Positions 27,271 to 37,371 are shown, counted from the stretch's first letter. The stretch is DNA of 64,000 nucleotides from an uncultured Proteiniphilum sp. (GCA_927407015.1 CAKMJT010000001.1:1-64000), one strand, 5' to 3'. Numbers and translations: made by a program. The notes: a model not told the origin generated them from the letters alone.

Positions 27271-29259
27271 TTATCTTCTAGTTGACGTTCTTCCACCGAC
27301 AGTGGCATCGTTTGATTCCGTTACGGGGAATGAAGCTTCAAAGGGTGATGCCGGTAAACCTTCCCTGTTTCTCAGGTTAGCTCCCTCGGGATTGTTGCCC
27401 CAGGCGTATCTCACCTTAACCGGCTCTGTGATCTGGTCGTTCCAGACAATCACACTGTTCCCCTCGATGCGTGCCTCGGCCCATTCAACCCTTCCATCAG
27501 CACCCTGTAGCGAGAAGCCTTTCAGCTTATCGACAGGCAGCAGGTTGTCGGTGCCTTCTTTGAAATGGATAATCAGCCTGTTCCCGTCGGCCCTCATGGT
27601 GCGGAAGAGAGGACCGTCGCTGATCGCCAGCAGATTTCCGTATGCAATCCGCTCAGCCTGCAGAGCAAGTCGTTTTCCCACCTCTTTCTTGTTCAGGGGA
27701 TGTATATCGTTCCATTCACCTATATCTATCGTCACTGCCAATCCTGTGTGGGGGATCGTTTTTGATAGCTGCAGCTGTATCTCTCTCATCTCAGCCCAGT
27801 TGCTTTCGGCAGGGTAGGGCGGGTCCAGCATAAAATTGGGTAGTTGAACCATCAGGAAGGGGAGATCATGTCGTTCCCAGAGAGACCTCCATTCACAGAC
27901 CAGTGCTGTCATCAGGTCGTAATATTCGTTGTACCTCCCCGTGTTCGATTCACCCTGGTACCAGAGTACCCCTTTCAGGCCCCAGTTCTTCAGGGGATGT
28001 ATCATCGCATTATACAGCCCCGTCGGTTTGTACTGGAAAAAGGTCTCTCCTGCCAGTGCAGGCATCCTTGTACCCTGTCTGTGTTTCCATATCCCTTCCA
28101 GACTGACCTCCTCTTCTCCTTTGCCGAACACAATCTTGTAGGGCTTGTCCTCCACGAATCCCGGATTGCCGGAGTAGCTGATCAGCCTTACGGTAATAAT
28201 GTTTTCTCCCTTTTTGAGGAGATTGGCCGGTATCGGGTAAATACGCGGTGGATACTGATAAGCGGTTGTTCCAATGAAGACACCGTTGATAAAAACAGAA
28301 TCGGCATCCACGATACAGCCCATCCTGAGCACGGCGGGTGCTCCTTCCTGTTTCGCCGTCAACGTAAACTCCTTCCGGAACCAATGGGTACCGTTTACCG
28401 GATTTAAACCGTCACTTGCCCATTCCTCATCGAAGAGATCCGTCTCTTCCCAGTGAGCATCATTGTAATCCGGCGCAAACCATGGTATGGCCTCGTTCAG
28501 ACCCCTGTCCTTCCGGAAGAGAACGTTGTTCCACAGGTTCCGTCGTTCACGGTCGAGACGCTGCATGTTCGACACGTGACTGTCGGAACGGTATATATCC
28601 CTGTCGTTCAGGTGAGCAGGGAAGTGCTTCAACCCCTCCTCACTGATCCAGGCCTCTGCGGGTGAGCCGCCTACACTCGAATTGATCACACCTACCGGCA
28701 CCTCCGTTCTCTCGTACATCTCCCTGGCGAAAAAGTAAGCCAGTGCCCCGAAGGATGGTACATTCTCCGCTGTCAGCTCCTTCCAGGCAGCCGGTTTGAT
28801 TTCATCGAGGGGATGATGGAAGTTATAGGATAACGGCACCTTCAGATAACGGATCATCGGGTTGGTGTAGCTCTCTGCCTCCTCCCGGTATAAATCCATC
28901 ACCCTGCTCACCGGCAGCTCCATATTCGACTGACCGGAACCCAGCCATACATCGCCAATCAGGATATTGCTTATTTCCAGCTCGTTGATAGCCATGCGGT
29001 AAGGACCCCCTGCTTGCTGGGGTGGAATTACTACCTGCCAGTTTCCACCGGTATCGGCAACAGTCACATATTTGCTGTTCAGAAACAGGATATTGACCTC
29101 TTCCCCGGCATCGGCACTACCCCAGATGGTAATATCCTGATCACGCTGTAGCACCATGCCATCAGAGACCAGCACAGGCAGCTTTATTTTCGCTTCACCG
29201 GTTTGTGTCAACAAATAAGCGAGCAGGATCAAAATCAGTCTTATTGTGTTCATTTTCAT
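27271..29259 (-). CDS. SGNH carbohydrate acetylesterase (sialate O-acetylesterase-like, CE20-type)
   Basis: This 662-aa secreted enzyme has a signal peptide and an SGNH/SASA hydrolase domain split by an inserted jelly-roll module at about residues 200-390. Block I is GSGQSNMELPVS (nucleophile Ser). The middle block is VLWYQGESNTGRY. The C-terminal Asp/His block is IGEWNDIHPLNKKEVG. Such inserted-module enzymes are acetylesterases on plant hemicellulose. The xylan locus points to O-acetyl groups on xylose. The start codon overlaps the end of the GH115 remnant by four bases (ATGA), indicating translational coupling. Confidence 0.85.
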   Translation of the reverse strand: MKMNTIRLILILLAYLLTQTGEAKIKLPVLVSDGMVLQRDQDITIWGSADAGEEVNILFLNSKYVTVADTGGNWQVVIPPQQAGGPYRMAINELEISNILIGDVWLGSGQSNMELPVSRVMDLYREEAESYTNPMIRYLKVPLSYNFHHPLDEIKPAAWKELTAENVPSFGALAYFFAREMYERTEVPVGVINSSVGGSPAEAWISEEGLKHFPAHLNDRDIYRSDSHVSNMQRLDRERRNLWNNVLFRKDRGLNEAIPWFAPDYNDAHWEETDLFDEEWASDGLNPVNGTHWFRKEFTLTAKQEGAPAVLRMGCIVDADSVFINGVFIGTTAYQYPPRIYPIPANLLKKGENIITVRLISYSGNPGFVEDKPYKIVFGKGEEEVSLEGIWKHRQGTRMPALAGETFFQYKPTGLYNAMIHPLKNWGLKGVLWYQGESNTGRYNEYYDLMTALVCEWRSLWERHDLPFLMVQLPNFMLDPPYPAESNWAEMREIQLQLSKTIPHTGLAVTIDIGEWNDIHPLNKKEVGKRLALQAERIAYGNLLAISDGPLFRTMRADGNRLIIHFKEGTDNLLPVDKLKGFSLQGADGRVEWAEARIEGNSVIVWNDQITEPVKVRYAWGNNPEGANLRNREGLPASPFEASFPVTESNDATVGGRTSTRR

Positions 29260-30107
29260 TTTGTTTTACTTTGCGGGGGACCCAGATAGCTCTTTTTCAG
29301 TCCGCCGAAGTTGATCAGTATCTTTTGTAAAACAATTCCGGGATCAAGCACCCGGAACCGTACCGTTTGTTTGCCCGGTTCCTGCAGGGTATGGGTCGTG
29401 ATGGTTTCGTTGATGCTGCGGGCCTGCCATTGCTCCATCTGTCTGACATCGTAGTCCCGGTTGATATGGACAATCGTCTCTTCCCCGCCATTGAATGAAA
29501 CGGCGTAACGCAACCCCCTGTTCTGATTAAAATTGAGGGTAGGAGACAACAGTATATGCAGTTCCATTTCACCTGCCGACAGGGTCTCCATATCATATTC
29601 AAGATATACTGGCTCACCGGCAGCGGGATAGATGTGCTGAGGAAAGGTGGTTACCGCCGATATAGTTTTTCCCAACCCCGGAATCACCTCCCAGTGAATA
29701 GCATCCGTACCCTGTGAACGGGAAAAATTCTCTGCTTCGATGGAGATATAACCTTCTCTTTCCATAAACATTTTCGGCTGCCGCAGATCCGGTTCAATCA
29801 CATAGGTCACTGCAGGCATCACACTCTTTTCCGGCTGCTGCCAGTAGGTGTAGCCGATACGCACCTGATCCATCATATGGGCCCACTTACCCCCGGCCAT
29901 CACATTGTTGTAATGATGTGTAAGCAATGAATCGAGGTTGAAGCACTCTTTTGCCTTGTCGGCCCAATAGTTGGCTGCCGGATCACCCTTCTTAGCGTAC
30001 CATTTGTTATTGGCCATGGCATAATACATCTCATAGAGATTGGAGCAGGCATGGTATTTTGTACCGGTAATCATCATCTTCCTGCATGTTTGATTCAACT
30101 GTTTCAT
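29256..30107 (-). pseudogene. Headless GH115 alpha-glucuronidase (C-terminal part only)
   Basis: The 283-aa frame begins almost directly in the GH115 C-terminal helical region (KYHACSNLYEMYYAMANNKW, then NNVMAGGKWAHMMDQVRIGY). It continues through the final beta-sandwich domain. Full GH115 enzymes are about 800-900 aa. The N-terminal domain and the whole catalytic barrel are absent, and no signal peptide is present. Upstream is a 114-base gap and then the hairpin behind susD, with no further GH115 sequence. It therefore cannot be a working alpha-glucuronidase. The reading frame is intact and coupled to the next gene, so the stub may still be translated. Confidence 0.85.
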
Positions 30108-30221
30108 ATATGTTTGTCTGTTAACCGTCAGAGATGGACAACGGATCGTATATCCGGATCAATAAAGTAGAGAACAGATGGATATGCAATTAAAGTATGA
30201 ATATAATTAAAAATGTTTAAA

Positions 30222-30261
30222 GGAAATACAAGGAGAGCAGAAATGCTCTCCTTGTATTTCC
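30222..30261 (-). terminator. Strong hairpin behind susD
   Basis: A perfect 18-base-pair stem with a GAAA tetraloop lies 17 bases past the susD stop, followed on the minus strand by a T-rich stretch. It would separate or attenuate the downstream genes relative to susCD. Confidence 0.85.
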
Positions 30262-30278
30262 TGTTTACTTACAAATAC

Positions 30279-32213
30279 TTAATAGCCCGGATTCTGATAG
30301 GCTTTCTTTTCCTCTTCAGTCATCGTCATTCCGTCAATCTGTCCCTGCGGGATGGGACGCAGATAATGGTACTTCTCGATGGTGCGGTTATAAACTACCC
30401 GGTTATGATCACCGGCAGCCGATCCACAGATAGAGTAAGATCCGGCCAGCTCAGCCCACTTCTGCGTACGGATCAGGTCGTGCCAGCGGTAACCTTCACC
30501 AAAGAACTCGCGGCTGCGTTCCGCCAGGATATAATTGATGTCAATCACGGCAGGTGTGGCTGCTATCATGGCAGCACTGCGGTCTTCCACCTTTGCATAG
30601 TTCCCGTTGTTTTTCCAGCGCCATTTCCCTGCACGTGCACGTAGTACGTTCACGAGCTGGCGGGCTGTCATCGATCCGGTGGCACCTTTCACGGCTGCCT
30701 CGGCAGCGATCAGGTAGAACTCAGAGAACTTGGCTATATTCCAGGGACGGGTAATCGCTCCATTGGGCTGTCCGAGGCCATCTTTGTTATCAGTACGGTA
30801 AGTGCCCAACTTCCAGAGACCAGGGTAATAGATACGGCTGATCCCGCTGGGAGCTATCACCCAGTCGGCTCTGCCCGGCAGTGTGCCGGCACCCACGTTG
30901 CTCGGTCCGCCACCGGCAGGATAGGTGACAGGAATAAGGGGCTCCTCTTCCAGGAAGGTAAGCACCGGTTCCCCATTCTTCACAGGCAGTCCATTGGCAT
31001 TGAAGAGCGTTTCCTCAGTGCGGCCGCCTTTTCCCCAATTTCCGTAATATACGGAAGCAAACGTACCGTCGAAGCGGCTGTCATTCGTTTTATCGTCAAA
31101 TGTTTCGGTAAAAGCTTCTATGGTCGGTGCCATACGCGTCCAGGGACGGCCTCCCCACTGAACGGCATCCCGCTGTACGGAGGAGATGCTGTAGTCTGTT
31201 CCGTTGGCTGAGCTGCGCACGTTGGTGTAATTGCAGGTCACATACCAGACAGCATAATTCTCAGGCGGCGCACCGTTAGACCAGGAAAGGCTTGCCTGAT
31301 TGTAGTATTCATCCTCGATATGATCTGAGTAAAGTACAATTTCCTTGTTACGGTCGTTGCTGCCCAGGTGTACATCATAGTAATGGTCGAGCAGGCCGAA
31401 CGGACCTGGGTTGTTGATACCCTCGAGTGATACGTTGTAAGCTTCCTGATAATACCAGGCAGCATCGTGTCCGTCGGGATCGGTACGGGGTGTTTCCGGA
31501 TAGGTAGGAATACCGTTCGGATTCTCCAGCCACCAGGCATAGGTGAGAAAGGCCTTTGCCAGGAAAAGACGGGCAGCGGTTTTGGTGACACCACCGGTCA
31601 CGCGGCCTGTTTCGGGCAGGTTGGCAATGGCGGTCTTCAGATCAGGGAAGACAGCTTTTGTATACACTTCAGGTACTGTATTGCGGACCGAAACGCGGGA
31701 GGGTGAGGTATTGAACTTCAGCTCACCGGAACCCAGATCGAGGGGGACGCCGCCAAATGTCTGTACCAGAAGGAAGTAGTCGTAAGCGCGCCAGAAGCGT
31801 GCTTCTGAAATCAGTGACTCTGCCAGTCCGACCTCGCTGGCATTTTCGATGATTCCGCTGGCGGTATTGATATTGCTGTATACACCTCCCCAGAGCGCGT
31901 CGGAACGGCTGCTGGAAGGGTTCAGTGATCCCACACCCGACATATCGGTGTCCTTGAAATTATTATCTGCACTCTGCGCATAGGTGTACTCATCGGTACC
32001 GTTCTGTGTGGCAGCATAATAATATTGACCCAGAAAATAACGGGTATGTGCATAGAGGGAAGTCAATCCGTACTGAATTCCCTGTTCCGTTTTGAAGAAT
32101 CCGGGCTCGTAGATGGAGCGGGGTTTTTCCTCCAGAATATCGTTGGAGCAACCGAAAGCCATCAAGGCCACTACGATCATTCCCAACATATTTTTATAAT
32201 TTATTTTTTTCAT
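30279..32213 (-). CDS. SusD/RagB-family glycan-binding lipoprotein
   Basis: This outer-membrane lipoprotein captures oligosaccharides for the partner SusC channel. I use the start at 32213 (MKKINYKNMLGMIVV), which gives a classic lipobox (LMAFGCSND) and 644 aa. The longer ORF adds 28 unsupported residues. The SusD pattern is clear: EEKPRS near the N-terminus, ALWGGVYSNINTAS, RFWRAYDYFLLVQTFGGVPL, AARLFLAKAFLTYAWW, and near the C-terminus YILAERSREFFGEGYRWHDLIR. It lies 104 bases downstream of susC. No SusE/F-like surface glycan-binding protein follows; a hairpin and the GH115 remnant come next. Confidence 0.96.
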   Translation of the reverse strand: MKKINYKNMLGMIVVALMAFGCSNDILEEKPRSIYEPGFFKTEQGIQYGLTSLYAHTRYFLGQYYYAATQNGTDEYTYAQSADNNFKDTDMSGVGSLNPSSSRSDALWGGVYSNINTASGIIENASEVGLAESLISEARFWRAYDYFLLVQTFGGVPLDLGSGELKFNTSPSRVSVRNTVPEVYTKAVFPDLKTAIANLPETGRVTGGVTKTAARLFLAKAFLTYAWWLENPNGIPTYPETPRTDPDGHDAAWYYQEAYNVSLEGINNPGPFGLLDHYYDVHLGSNDRNKEIVLYSDHIEDEYYNQASLSWSNGAPPENYAVWYVTCNYTNVRSSANGTDYSISSVQRDAVQWGGRPWTRMAPTIEAFTETFDDKTNDSRFDGTFASVYYGNWGKGGRTEETLFNANGLPVKNGEPVLTFLEEEPLIPVTYPAGGGPSNVGAGTLPGRADWVIAPSGISRIYYPGLWKLGTYRTDNKDGLGQPNGAITRPWNIAKFSEFYLIAAEAAVKGATGSMTARQLVNVLRARAGKWRWKNNGNYAKVEDRSAAMIAATPAVIDINYILAERSREFFGEGYRWHDLIRTQKWAELAGSYSICGSAAGDHNRVVYNRTIEKYHYLRPIPQGQIDGMTMTEEEKKAYQNPGY

Positions 32214-32317
32214 ACGATTATTATTTTTCACATTATGGTGTATGGAACTCGCCTTACTCATTCTCCTGTGTGTAAATGATGATACGGCACTTTTCATATG
32301 TCTGTGTGATAAGGAGA

Positions 32318-35300
32318 TTAAAAAGTCAAATTAATTCCGAACAGATAGTTGCGTGTCTGCGGTGAGTTGGTACCTACAGTAAGCATGGTGCTCTCGTTGT
32401 AAGGAAGGCTGGATGTTACCGCAGCATTCTCATCACCGAAAGAGTTGGTCACCGGATCCAATCCTGACTCCTTGTTGAAAGGAGAGAACAGGACAAACGC
32501 ATTCTGAAGGCTGAAATAGAGGCGTGCATTTGCGATACCTGCTCTTTTTACCCACGAAGTGTTGGGATCGAAATTGTAACCGAGTGTGATCTGTCCCACC
32601 TTGAAGTAGGAGGCGTCGAAGTAACCCATGGTACTACCGTATTTTGGGTTGTCACCGCTCTGGATACCACCCGGTTTCGGGTATTTGGCATCGGTGTTTT
32701 CAGGGGTCCAGTAGTCCACTTTCACGTTACCGCGGCGTCCGGAAAGCAAGTTCAGATAACCGTTGGAGGCGTGCAGTGAGCTTACCAGGATACCACCATG
32801 CTGGTAGGTACCGATCACATTCAGGTCCCAGTTGTTGTATGCCACCCGGGTGTTGAATCCTCCCAGCCAGTCAGGGTCGGCGCTGATCACCTGCCGGTCA
32901 TCCGTACCGATCTCTCTGACGGGTTTGCCGTTTGCATCATATTCACCTGTATACTTCACCTTGATCATACCCGGATTTCCACCCTTTTCAAAATCGGTCA
33001 GATAGGCATCACCTTCCTGCCATAGTCCTATTTTCTCATAATCAAAGATTGAGTTGATGGGATATCCCACAAACCAGGCATTACCCTCATCCCGATCCTG
33101 ACCGGAAGCCAGTTCCACGATCTCGTTCTTGTTGGAGTAGAAGTTGAGCCCTGCATCCCAGCTCCAGCCGTTGTTGTTCTCAATAATCACGCCGGTGAGC
33201 GCCAGCTCCAAACCTTTGTTTTGTGATTTTCCCACATTACCCCAGAAACTGCTTACACCCGAAGTGGAGGGAAGGTTAACCTTCATCAGCAGATCATTGG
33301 TGTGGACAATATAGTAATCGGCAGAACCGCGCAGTCTGCTGTTCCACAATGAGAAGTCGACTCCCACATTGTAGGTGCTGGAGAACTCCCATCCCAGTTC
33401 CGGGTTGGGTACTTCAGACACATAGGCACCGGTGGTGGTGCTGCTGCCAAAGTTATAGGGCCGCAGTGAGAGCCTGCCGAGTGTGGCATAGGGTGTGACA
33501 GCCTGGTTGGAGGTCTGTCCCCATCCGAGACGCAGCTTCAGGTTGTCCACAGTGGTGACATTCTCCATAAACGACTCCCTTGCAATATTCCAGCCGGCAG
33601 AGATAGCGGGGTAGGTATGCCATTTGTAACCCGGTGAAAGACGGGAGGAACCATCTGAACGTAAGGCGACAGAGAGCATATAGCGATTGTCGTAGTCATA
33701 CATGACACGTCCCATCCAGGATTTCAGTCCCCACTCTTCGTAATGCTGGTCGTCAGGGTCGACGGTCACATCATCCTTGGAGGCCTGGCCCAGGTTCCAG
33801 TACTGGAAATGGTCGGAAGGGATATTGAGCGCACTCACCAGCGAACGGTCGTAATGAGTGGCTTCTTCTGAATAGAGTCCTGTGAAGTTGAGGTGATGCT
33901 TGTCGAAGTTCTTGTCATAAGTGACCACATTCTCCACCACCCACTGGTAGGTGAGTGATTTTTCGAGCGATCCGGTAGAAGCCGCTGTCGTCGTAGAGCT
34001 GAAAACGCCTGTTCCCTGGTACTGTCCCCTGTTAAACCCTCTCAGGTTTAATCCCAGATTCATGCGGTAGCTGAGTCCTTCCACGCCGGGTATCTTCACC
34101 TCACCGTAGAGCGAATTGTAAGAACCATAACCTGTCCGGTTGTCGGCATATCTGTCTCCCAGCTCAAGCACTCTGTCACGGGTGAAGGTCCAGTAGTCAT
34201 CTGCGATGGAGTGAATAATCGGTTTCACTGTTCCATCTTCGGCGTAGGGGTCGATCAGCGGAGAGGTAGCCAGTACGTTGTACATCCCCAGATTTGATCC
34301 GTTGGTCACATTATAGTTGTTGTTGGAGGTAAGTCCGAAGCGGAGGTACCTGCCGATGCTCTGATCAATGTTGGCGCGCAGGTTGATGCGGTTGTAATTC
34401 TGTCCGGGCATCAGTGATTTGTCTTCATAATAACCGGCTCCAAAGGTGTAGCTGCCCCCGGCCGTACCACCGGATACACCGATGTCATGGCTCATCACCA
34501 TGCCTGATTCAAACATCAGGTCCTGCCAGTCGGTGTTCACACCTTCTGCTTCATCACTCCCCAATGTTGGGCGGGTGCCGCCACCTTCAAGGTTCTCCTT
34601 GTAGATACCCGCATCCTGACGCAACTGGTAGAGTTCCTCACCACTCATCATCGGATAACGGTTGAAGAGTGTCTTTGCTCCGTAATAGGCGTTGTAGTTT
34701 ACTCTGGGCTTCTGACCTGCCATGCCTTTGAAGGTGCTGATCATGATCACCCCGTTGGCACCTCTTGATCCGTAAATTGCAGTGGATGAGGCATCCTTCA
34801 GGATGTCAATACTCTTGATATCATTGGGGTTGATGTCGGACAGTGATCCGGCAAACGGAATCCCATCAAGCACTACCAACGGGTCGTTCTCTGCATTGAG
34901 TGAACGGGTACCGCGGATACGGATCTGCATATCTGCTCCCGGTTTGGAGCTGCTTTGCTGCATCTGCACACCGGGTAAACGCCCCTGCAGGGCTGTGGTG
35001 ACATTGCCGGTGGGGATATCCCGCAGGGCATCTCCCTGCATGGACGATACCGAGCCGGTAACCGCTTCACGTCGCATGGTCCCGTATCCAACCACCACTA
35101 CTTCTTCGAGTAATTCGGTATCCTCTGCCAGTATGATCTGGAGGGTTGTTCTGCCGTTGAGGGCAATCGACTGCGAACGCATTCCCACATAGGAAACTTC
35201 AATCATGGCATCTGAAGGTACATTGGAAAGGGTGAAATTGCCGTTCATGTCGGTAATTGTACCATTGGTAGTGCCCTGTACCTGAACCGTGACACCGATC

Positions 35301-35428
35301 AGCGGTTCTCCCTGTGCATCAGCTACCGTTCCTTTGAGCGTCACGTTCTGAGCATAGAGACAGAAGGAAACCATACCCAACAGGGTGAGTAAGATTCCTC
35401 TTGATAGATTTGAACATTTTCTTTTCAT
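32318..35428 (-). CDS. SusC/RagA-family TonB-dependent outer-membrane transporter
   Basis: This 1036-aa protein has a signal peptide (SFCLYAQ), then a carboxypeptidase-like regulatory domain at about 28-105 (LKGTVADAQGEPLIGVTVQV) and a TonB-box/plug start LLEEVVVVGYGTMRREAVTGS. The plug contains VLDGIPFAG and DILKDASSTAIYGSRGANGV. A 22-strand-type barrel ends in YLFGINLTF. It imports large xylan fragments across the outer membrane together with the SusD encoded next to it. It is the only SusC in the window and would serve the whole locus. The long non-coding stretch upstream carries its regulatory elements. Confidence 0.97.
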   Translation of the reverse strand: MKRKCSNLSRGILLTLLGMVSFCLYAQNVTLKGTVADAQGEPLIGVTVQVQGTTNGTITDMNGNFTLSNVPSDAMIEVSYVGMRSQSIALNGRTTLQIILAEDTELLEEVVVVGYGTMRREAVTGSVSSMQGDALRDIPTGNVTTALQGRLPGVQMQQSSSKPGADMQIRIRGTRSLNAENDPLVVLDGIPFAGSLSDINPNDIKSIDILKDASSTAIYGSRGANGVIMISTFKGMAGQKPRVNYNAYYGAKTLFNRYPMMSGEELYQLRQDAGIYKENLEGGGTRPTLGSDEAEGVNTDWQDLMFESGMVMSHDIGVSGGTAGGSYTFGAGYYEDKSLMPGQNYNRINLRANIDQSIGRYLRFGLTSNNNYNVTNGSNLGMYNVLATSPLIDPYAEDGTVKPIIHSIADDYWTFTRDRVLELGDRYADNRTGYGSYNSLYGEVKIPGVEGLSYRMNLGLNLRGFNRGQYQGTGVFSSTTTAASTGSLEKSLTYQWVVENVVTYDKNFDKHHLNFTGLYSEEATHYDRSLVSALNIPSDHFQYWNLGQASKDDVTVDPDDQHYEEWGLKSWMGRVMYDYDNRYMLSVALRSDGSSRLSPGYKWHTYPAISAGWNIARESFMENVTTVDNLKLRLGWGQTSNQAVTPYATLGRLSLRPYNFGSSTTTGAYVSEVPNPELGWEFSSTYNVGVDFSLWNSRLRGSADYYIVHTNDLLMKVNLPSTSGVSSFWGNVGKSQNKGLELALTGVIIENNNGWSWDAGLNFYSNKNEIVELASGQDRDEGNAWFVGYPINSIFDYEKIGLWQEGDAYLTDFEKGGNPGMIKVKYTGEYDANGKPVREIGTDDRQVISADPDWLGGFNTRVAYNNWDLNVIGTYQHGGILVSSLHASNGYLNLLSGRRGNVKVDYWTPENTDAKYPKPGGIQSGDNPKYGSTMGYFDASYFKVGQITLGYNFDPNTSWVKRAGIANARLYFSLQNAFVLFSPFNKESGLDPVTNSFGDENAAVTSSLPYNESTMLTVGTNSPQTRNYLFGINLTF

Positions 35429-35644
35429 TCTCTGATTTGTTAGATTAATAATTAATAAAGTGTTGAGTGTAGATCATTGTCTGATTTATTTGTCTAAAGC
35501 TTACAAGTTGATTATCCCGACGGAGTGTTGTATTGGATCTCTTAGTCTGATTATCTTGTATTCCTTCCTTTTTTTTTGCTTTCCGATATCTTTGTTTATT
35601 TAAAACTGTTTTTCATTCACAACAGATCGATATTGCTTCGAAAG

Positions 35645-35676
35645 AAAAGATAATGTGGACGTACACAGTAAGCATA
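35645..35676 (-). promoter_or_regulatory. Promoter candidate for susC with operator copy 1 in its spacer
   Basis: The minus strand reads TATG (35676-35673), 20 bases, then TATCTTTT (35652-35645), close to the Bacteroidota TTTG/TAnnTTTG pattern. The palindromic core TGTGGACGTACACA (35654-35667) fills the spacer. The leader to susC would be about 210 bases. Confidence 0.4.
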
Positions 35677-35850
35677 ATATGATATTCAACAGCAGCATCA
35701 TTGGCATTTGTATTGTTTATTTTCCCCGGCACTTCTAATTTACACAAAACAAATTTCAGCAGTTAAAAAAACACGTATCCGACATGGATTAAAAAGCAAC
35801 CCTCCATAACTGTATACCTGAAAAACTGTTAAATAAATTGATAAAATCTG

Positions 35851-35872
35851 GAGTTGTGGACGTACACAACTC
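35851..35872. promoter_or_regulatory. Palindromic operator candidate, copy 2
   Basis: Arms GAGTTGTG and CACAACTC are perfect inverted repeats around GACGTA. The inner TGTGGACGTACACA is identical to the copy at 35654-35667, exactly 201 bases away. It is a likely binding site for a dimeric regulator of susC. Confidence 0.55.
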
Positions 35873-36124
35873 ACTTTAACAACATACCTTGATCAATTTT
35901 AAACGCTCTACTCCACTAAAAAAATGATCGAACTGTATCTTTCATACAATGTATCAGCATTTTATCTCGTAAAATCTATGCTGAAGCAATAAATCATAAG
36001 ACAAAGATATGTTATATTGTTCCATGTTGATGAAAATGAACGGAAAACTTTCATAGAAAATAAACATAACAGATATCAGTTATATTTATAACATTAGCGG
36101 AACTTTTATGGAAACTATATCATA

Positions 36125-37342
36125 TCAATTACCCCACCAGTCTGTCCATTTCTGATCATCGGTATCGGTATACGGATGAATCTCCACATTCGTATCTACA
36201 GAGGTATCATCCAGCAGGAATTTGTCTATGAATGCTTCCACCTCCGGCCGTTGCCCATCGGGTAGCATGCAGTGGCCGTGACCTGCCACGATGGAGAATC
36301 CGAACCGGTCTGCGATTCCGAATGTTTCCCATACTTTTTTGGCTGCTCTACAGGATACGTAACCCGATTCATCTGCCAGCCATTCGTAGTCCGGATTTCC
36401 CAAACACAAGAGGGCGCGTGGTGCGATCATAGCCATCAGTTCATGGTGGTCGAAGGGGAGCTTGTTCACCGTATCGGAGAACCGGAACAACTCCTCCATA
36501 AACCATACATGACTGCTCCTGCCCAGTGTCTCCACCTCACCCAGTGTCTCCGAAACCCGCCAGGCAGCCGCTCCGCCGCCGCCTGACTCCTGCGCGATGG
36601 TCAGGGCGATCCGCTCATCGAATGCCGCGGCGTAGAGCGCCATTTTCCCGGCGAAGGAACAGCCGGTGATGGCGAGGTGGCTTATGTCGACAGGCAATTC
36701 ATCCCTGACGAGTTCAATACCGTCAATCAGGCGGCTGATGCCCCAGGACCAGGCACTGTAAGCACCCATGTGGATCAGTTCGGGGTAGAGCCGGTTGATT
36801 GGTTCTTCGCCTCTTTTCTGTTGCCAGGCCATCACCTCCGTGAAGTTGAAGCTGATCTGTGCGATGTCGCGGGAGGTGAAGAGGTCGGGAGGCAGGCTGC
36901 CGGAGCCTCTGCCGATACCAATCACGGCAGGAAACGGGCCCTCACCTTCGGGCAGGATCACATGGGAGGTAAGCGTCAGCGTCTCCCCTTTCACCGTGAT
37001 ACGTACTTTCAGTGTATCGTTTCCGTATTCGGCGGTGATGGAATCGGGTTGTCCCGGCTTCCTGCCGATCTCATAGTGCTGTATCTCCGCGCCGATCTCC
37101 CTTCGTCTGCGGCCCCAGTCCGCGAAACGGGTGGATCGTCCGCTGCCGTCGGACCAGGCAAAAGGATCGGGTAGTGTTTCAATCACAGGCAGTTCCTCCA
37201 TGGCGGGCAGAGTGATCTCAAAAGGGGCAACCGAATTTTCGGCATCATAGACCAGGGGAATCTCCTGGGCTCTCACCGGTATCACATTGAACCATATGAT
37301 CCATAATAAAACGGCAGTTGTGGAGAATTGATTTGTTCTCAT
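36125..37342 (-). CDS. Glucuronoyl esterase, CE15
   Basis: This 405-aa secreted protein has a signal peptide ending near IPVRAQ. The CE15 catalytic signature is clear: the nucleophile Ser in ITGCSFAGKMALYAAAFDER, an acidic region LTIAQESGGGGAA, and the His in SIVAGHGHCMLP. CE15 enzymes cleave the ester between glucuronic acid on xylan and lignin alcohols. This fits a locus with GH67 alpha-glucuronidase and several esterases. The second motif residue is Phe rather than the common Arg (GCSRxGK), so substrate details may differ. It lies just downstream of the decayed DUF1593 and GH30 remnants. Confidence 0.88.
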   Translation of the reverse strand: MRTNQFSTTAVLLWIIWFNVIPVRAQEIPLVYDAENSVAPFEITLPAMEELPVIETLPDPFAWSDGSGRSTRFADWGRRRREIGAEIQHYEIGRKPGQPDSITAEYGNDTLKVRITVKGETLTLTSHVILPEGEGPFPAVIGIGRGSGSLPPDLFTSRDIAQISFNFTEVMAWQQKRGEEPINRLYPELIHMGAYSAWSWGISRLIDGIELVRDELPVDISHLAITGCSFAGKMALYAAAFDERIALTIAQESGGGGAAAWRVSETLGEVETLGRSSHVWFMEELFRFSDTVNKLPFDHHELMAMIAPRALLCLGNPDYEWLADESGYVSCRAAKKVWETFGIADRFGFSIVAGHGHCMLPDGQRPEVEAFIDKFLLDDTSVDTNVEIHPYTDTDDQKWTDWWGN

Positions 37343-37371
37343 TGGGTTACATTGTAATGAAAAATGTTATT

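Larger units (their letters stand above)
35429..36124 (-). promoter_or_regulatory. 700-base AT-rich control region upstream of susC
   Basis: No credible gene is present. The region holds a promoter candidate and two copies of a 14-base palindromic core (listed separately). A TATCTTTG box at 36009-36002 on the minus strand has no matching -33 element. The length suggests a long leader and upstream regulator binding. Confidence 0.6.

Noticed and set aside
36002-36009. TATCTTTG as the susC promoter
   Set aside because: It matches the -7 consensus, but nothing like TTTG lies 19-21 bases upstream and the leader would be about 570 bases. The 35645-35676 candidate fits better.
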